NCBI RefSeq assembly: GCF_001509475.1 | Contig: NZ_LLZG01000160.1 | Span: 1 to 7,365, forward strand | Source: Streptomyces regalis | Lineage (GTDB): Bacteria > Actinomycetota > Actinomycetes > Streptomycetales > Streptomycetaceae | Length of the DNA: 7,365 nucleotides | Direction of reading: 5' to 3' | Part shown: positions 5,061-7,365 of the stretch, piece by piece | How the letters are laid out: each line of letters starts with the position of its first letter | Numbering within the stretch: the stretch's first letter is position 1 | Made by a program: the position numbers and the translations under genes | The notes under the pieces: model-generated | Told to the model about the DNA's origin: nothing | What the model saw: the letters and a program-made list of their open reading frames with translations, nothing else | Databases searched by the model: none

Positions 5061-5705
5061 GTGTCCGTACCCGTATCCGAGCTCACCGACAGCCGTGCCG
5101 CGACCGACGCCTTGCTGGAGACGCTCCGCACCGGCCGGTGGAGACCGGGCGCTGTGGGGCGGTTCCTGCATCTGGCCGCTCACCGGTCCATGCGCCAGGC
5201 GGCCCGGCGCCCGACTGCGTTCGCGCAGGCCGGCGCCCTGCACGGGCTGCTGTTCACGACCGCCCGTGCTCCCGGAGCCCGGGCGTGGGTGACCACCAGC
5301 TGGACTCTCACTGTCCTGCATCTGGGCCTGTTGGAGCACCGCGGCCGGCTCTCGTCGGCTGACGTGCTCACCCTGCTGCGAGGCAACCTCCCCGCCACGG
5401 CCCTCGGGCACAGCCGCTGGTCGGGCCTGCTGGCGATCGGCCGCCGCCAGAGCGTCGTCTCCCCGTTCGGCGATGACGCCGACTCCCTCGCCGACGCCGC
5501 CTTCTGGACCTGGCTCGTACTGCGACACGAACCAAGCCGAACGGTGCGGGCCGCGGCCCTCGCCGCATGGATGGCGCCCGTCGTCGCGGTCACCGCGGTC
5601 AGTATTCGCCGCGGCAGCATGCCCGACAGGCCCCGGCCCGCCCTGCTGCGTCCGGCCGCCGCCATGCAGGCCGTCGTCGCCGTGCGGCACCTCCTGCGCC
5701 GCTGA
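5061..5705 (+). CDS. CDP-alcohol phosphatidyltransferase family protein lacking part of its catalytic motif
   Basis: A 214-residue integral-membrane protein. The family transfers a phosphatidyl group from a CDP-linked lipid to an alcohol, making phospholipid head groups. GTG 5061 is chosen because GAGGAGG lies about 10 nt upstream; the frame is open further back to 4923 without a ribosome site. The catalytic motif is D-G-x2-A-R-x8-G-x3-D-x3-D. Here the second half is present (RRQSVVSPFGDDADSLAD, with G137, D141 and D145), but the first half is missing: LLAIG127 joins directly to R128. The inverted fragment at 1815-2030 carries the missing nine residues (LDLTDGHVA), showing a 27-base in-frame deletion near 5440. 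LTLLRGNLP (103-111) and the C-terminal RPALLRPAAAMQAVVAVR fit the family as I remember it. Activity is unlikely unless the deletion is an assembly fault. It is read divergently from the mauE-like operon. Confidence 0.72.
   Translation: MSVPVSELTDSRAATDALLETLRTGRWRPGAVGRFLHLAAHRSMRQAARRPTAFAQAGALHGLLFTTARAPGARAWVTTSWTLTVLHLGLLEHRGRLSSADVLTLLRGNLPATALGHSRWSGLLAIGRRQSVVSPFGDDADSLADAAFWTWLVLRHEPSRTVRAAALAAWMAPVVAVTAVSIRRGSMPDRPRPALLRPAAAMQAVVAVRHLLRR
5242..5451 (+). repeat. Inverted repeat arm, partner at 1815-2030
   Basis: This segment of the phosphatidyltransferase gene is repeated in reverse orientation with about three substitutions. Relative to the partner it has 23 extra bases (about 5360-5382) and lacks 27 bases at 5440. 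Confidence 0.8.
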
Positions 5706-5725
5706 CCCGGCGCCCTCCCGCCGGG
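5706..5725 (+). terminator. Hairpin directly after the phosphatidyltransferase stop
   Basis: CCCGGCG, a 6-nt loop, then CGCCGGG: a perfect 7-bp GC stem beginning on the base after the stop codon. There is no T-run, which is common for actinobacterial terminators. Confidence 0.5.
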
Positions 5726-5736
5726 TGCCTGGCGAT

Positions 5737-5754
5737 GTGGCACCGGAGTGCCAC
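5737..5754. terminator. Second hairpin between the convergent genes
   Basis: GTGGCAC, loop CGGA, then GTGCCAC: a perfect 7-bp stem with a 4-nt loop. It lies between two convergent genes and may stop transcription from both sides. No T-run follows. Confidence 0.45.
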
Positions 5755-5863
5755 GCAAGGACTGGACGACGGCTATCCGCTTCGGCGAGGAGAAGGGCCG
5801 CTACGGGGCGTCGCCGACTGACCCCGAGCTTCTGCCGGTGGCTCTGGGGCCTCGATTTTCTGG

Positions 5864-6727
5864 TCAGGCGGGGGTGAGCTGCTTCCAGATCTGGGCGTTG
5901 GTGCCGTTGCACTCGTGGATCTGGACCTGGACTCCGTTGGTGAATTTCGAGTAGGGCACGTCCAGGCACTTGCCCGACTGGGTGTTGGTGAAGGCGGCCG
6001 GGGTCGGCTGGTCGTAGCGCCACTGTTGGGCGCCGGTGCCGTTGCATGTGTAGATCTGTACTTTGGTGCCGTTGGCGGTACCCCCGTCGGCCACGTCCAG
6101 ACACTTGCCTGAATTCGGGTTCACCATGGTGCCCTCGGGCGTGATCTTCCAGGTCTGCCCCAAGGAGCCGTTGCAGTCCCACACCTGCACCGTCGCGGCG
6201 TCTTCCGTGCTGGCGCCGCTCACATCCAGGCAGTGCTTGCCGCCGTCGGGGCTGTAGGAGAACTCCGTGGGCGTGGGCGCCGGGCCGGTCACGGTGAACG
6301 TGCACCAAGCGGACCAGGCGGACGGGCCGTCGGAGCCCTCGGCGCGGATCCGCCACTGGTAGTCATCCGGGCCGAATGTGCTGGTGGGAATCTGGATGCC
6401 CCACTCGTGGCCGACCGGCCCCGTGCTGACCTGGAAGGTCCGAAACGGCTGCTCGCCCGGGCGCGCGAGCTCGATCGTCCCGCCCAGGTCGGGCTGGGGG
6501 TCCACGCCCTTGACCGAGGCGGCGAACGTTGGTGCGAAACTGTTGGTGGTGCTGAACGTTGGTGGGGTCTGAGCGCCACAGAGCTGGAAGCCCTCGTAGG
6601 GGCCGTTGGAGATCCGCAACGTCTCGGGGACGTCGGGGGTGGTGGCGGCCCATGCGGCGGCAGGAACGCTGAGGAAGGCGGCGGCCAGGCCCGCGGCCGC
6701 GGCGACCACGGAACGAATCCGTCTCAT
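5864..6727 (-). CDS. Secreted protein with C-terminal ricin-B-type lectin domain
   Basis: A 287-residue exported carbohydrate-binding protein. ATG 6725-6727 is chosen over the upstream in-frame start because GGAG lies 5 nt before it and a clear signal peptide follows: MRRIRSV, an Ala-rich core, and probable cleavage after AWA27. Residues about 30-148 form a beta-rich domain ending in a WSAWCTFTV strand, like a fibronectin/Ig-like module; its Cys in FQLCG and the one in AWC could form a disulfide. Residues about 154-287 are a beta-trefoil with three repeats, each with a CLDV strand (HCLDVSG, KCLDVAD, KCLDVPY), a VQ(V/I) strand followed by CNG, and a Q-x-W type end (GQTWKI, AQQWRY, AQIWKQ). No catalytic domain is present, so it is probably a sugar-binding extracellular protein. 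The frame is intact, unlike many neighbours, and the convergent hairpins lie beyond its stop. Confidence 0.85.
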   Translation of the reverse strand: MRRIRSVVAAAAGLAAAFLSVPAAAWAATTPDVPETLRISNGPYEGFQLCGAQTPPTFSTTNSFAPTFAASVKGVDPQPDLGGTIELARPGEQPFRTFQVSTGPVGHEWGIQIPTSTFGPDDYQWRIRAEGSDGPSAWSAWCTFTVTGPAPTPTEFSYSPDGGKHCLDVSGASTEDAATVQVWDCNGSLGQTWKITPEGTMVNPNSGKCLDVADGGTANGTKVQIYTCNGTGAQQWRYDQPTPAAFTNTQSGKCLDVPYSKFTNGVQVQIHECNGTNAQIWKQLTPA

Positions 6728-6810
6728 GATCACTCCATCGCAAGATCGATAATTCGGTCGCTCAGGAGTCCACACCGCCGAACGCCTCCACGTAAGCCCG
6801 CAGCTGTCGG

Positions 6811-6827
6811 CGTAAGGATTACGTCAC
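6811..6827 (-). promoter_or_regulatory. Shared upstream motif, lectin gene copy
   Basis: Read toward the lectin gene the site is GTGACGTAATCCTTACG; its inner part CGTAA-TCC-TTACG is a perfect palindrome. It lies 84 bp upstream of the lectin ATG. A near copy precedes the gene at 7294. Confidence 0.4.
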
Positions 6828-6922
6828 ATCTATCGATCCCGTGCCGGGGAGGCTCGGCGCTGACCCGGCCGGGGGGCAGGATCTTCGACATGATGGGCCG
6901 CCCGATGCTGCGGCTGGGTCGT

Positions 6923-7024
6923 CTACGACAGCGAGTCGATCCATTCCTCGAGGTGGCGTACATGGTCGCGGAAGGTGTTGGCGAGGAGCACCCCGCCCTG
7001 TACGCCGGCGAGGAGGCTGACCGT
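6923..7024 (-). pseudogene. C-terminal remnant of a TetR/AcrR family regulator
   Basis: The minus frame ending at TAG 6923-6925 reads SLLAGVQGGVLLANTFRD, then HVRHLEEWIDSLS. This strongly resembles the last helices of TetR-type regulators, where GxQGG and a closing WIDSL are common. It is bounded upstream by TGA 7025-7027, and no HTH domain lies upstream, so only about 33 residues survive. It cannot bind DNA. Confidence 0.5.
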
Positions 7025-7200
7025 TCAGAGCCCCCGCGCCCGGCTCCGAGCCAGTAGCCACGCCCGATGGTGCCCCGCTCCCACAGCCACCGCGGCCGAA
7101 ACGAAGACCGCCGCGGCCCCGGCGTACCATGCCGTGAGCCGTGGGCGGTGCGCCGTGCTCGTCCGCGACGATGCGTCTGCGCTGAAGGCCAGGGCCGTGA
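7025..7200 (-). other. Possible remnant of a small membrane protein
   Basis: The minus frame ending at TGA 7025-7027 reads RLTAWYAGAAAVFVSAAVAV, then GAGHHRAWLLARSRARGL, one plausible membrane helix with a basic tail. The frame has no start codon: an in-frame TGA lies upstream near 7216 and no ATG, GTG or TTG follows. It could be chance GC-rich sequence. The rest of 6828-7293 holds no supported gene. Confidence 0.22.
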
Positions 7201-7215
7201 CGTAAGGGTTTCGTC
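7197..7215 (+). promoter_or_regulatory. Shared upstream motif, copy before the gene at 7294
   Basis: GTGACGTAAGGGTTTCGTC repeats the GTGACGTAA core of the lectin site in the same orientation relative to its gene. Positions 7198-7216 form an imperfect palindrome (TGACGTAA, 3 nt, TTTCGTCA). It ends 78 bp before the ATG, a spacing like that at the lectin gene. Confidence 0.4.
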
Positions 7216-7293
7216 ATCAGCTCCGGGCGCCGGGAGGGCCGTTCGTTCCGTTCAATGGGGTGACGACGGATGGTTCTCAGGAGGAGGAACGGG

Positions 7294-7365
7294 ATGGGGC
7301 GGGTGCGGACCGTGCTGGTCAGGCCGTGGGTGGTCGGGTTGCTGGTGGTGGCTGTCGCGGGGGCC
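7294..7365 (+). CDS. N-terminus of an exported or membrane protein, cut by the window edge
   Basis: ATG 7294 is preceded by GGAGGAGG about 6 nt upstream, a very strong ribosome site. The 24 visible codons read MGRVRTVLVRPWVVGLL and then VVAVAGA: a basic start followed by a hydrophobic core, as in a signal peptide or a membrane anchor. The mature part is outside the window, so the family is unknown. The shared motif at 7197-7215 may control it together with the lectin gene. Confidence 0.65.
   Translation, partial: MGRVRTVLVRPWVVGLLVVAVAGA

Noticed and set aside
5755..5863. Short plus-strand frame reading RKDWTTAIRFGEEKGRYGAS
   Set aside because: It reads somewhat like protein, but it is under 40 codons, sits between terminator hairpins and convergent genes, and shows no start with a ribosome site or a known motif.
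5025..6356. 443-codon minus frame opposite the phosphatidyltransferase and overlapping the lectin gene
   Set aside because: It runs antisense to one real gene and out of frame with another, and has no recognisable motif.
1..7365. CRISPR array, tRNA or rRNA gene, riboswitch
   Set aside because: No regularly spaced repeats, cloverleaf-like segments with the conserved tRNA T-arm, rRNA signatures or recognisable riboswitch cores were seen on either strand.

Overview
The window is very GC-rich DNA with strong third-position G/C bias, GTG as well as ATG starts, and protein families typical of soil actinobacteria (CmtR-type ArsR sensor, MauE-like membrane protein, secreted ricin-B lectin). It is most likely from Streptomyces or a close relative. 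This placement rests on composition and remembered families, not on a search.

Layout. Positions 1-1003 (minus) hold a metal-resistance operon: a CmtR-like ArsR sensor overlapping a cation diffusion facilitator (CDF), then the first codons of an unknown gene. Positions 1229-2442 are a scar: a frameshifted lipoprotein gene, an antisense fragment of a CDP-alcohol phosphatidyltransferase gene, and unrecognised remnants. Positions 2443-4866 (minus) hold a redox/lipid-type operon read mauE-like, radical SAM (Tes/MJ0619-like), Crp/Fnr regulator, thioredoxin-like protein; its first two genes are broken. Positions 4867-5060 form a divergent control region with two GTGA-N6-TCAC-type sites. Positions 5061-5705 (plus) encode a CDP-alcohol phosphatidyltransferase that has lost part of its catalytic motif, followed by two hairpins. 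Positions 5864-6727 (minus) encode a secreted ricin-B lectin. Positions 6828-7293 are mostly non-coding with a TetR C-terminal remnant, and a new exported or membrane protein starts at 7294.

How the parts may work together (inference). The Crp/Fnr protein is a candidate to bind the two palindromes at 4897-4910 and 4978-4991. These lie at the same distance from -10-like hexamers of the two divergent promoters. That would tie a lipid head-group enzyme to a lipid-tail radical SAM enzyme plus redox partners: a CRP-controlled membrane-lipid remodelling locus. In this copy the pathway looks damaged.

The most striking overall feature is the density of small lesions. At least seven reading frames carry 1-nt shifts or short deletions, and three deletions remove signature residues (two cysteine motifs of the radical SAM protein, the DGxxA half of the phosphatidyltransferase motif). 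Whether this is real decay or an assembly fault cannot be settled from the sequence alone.
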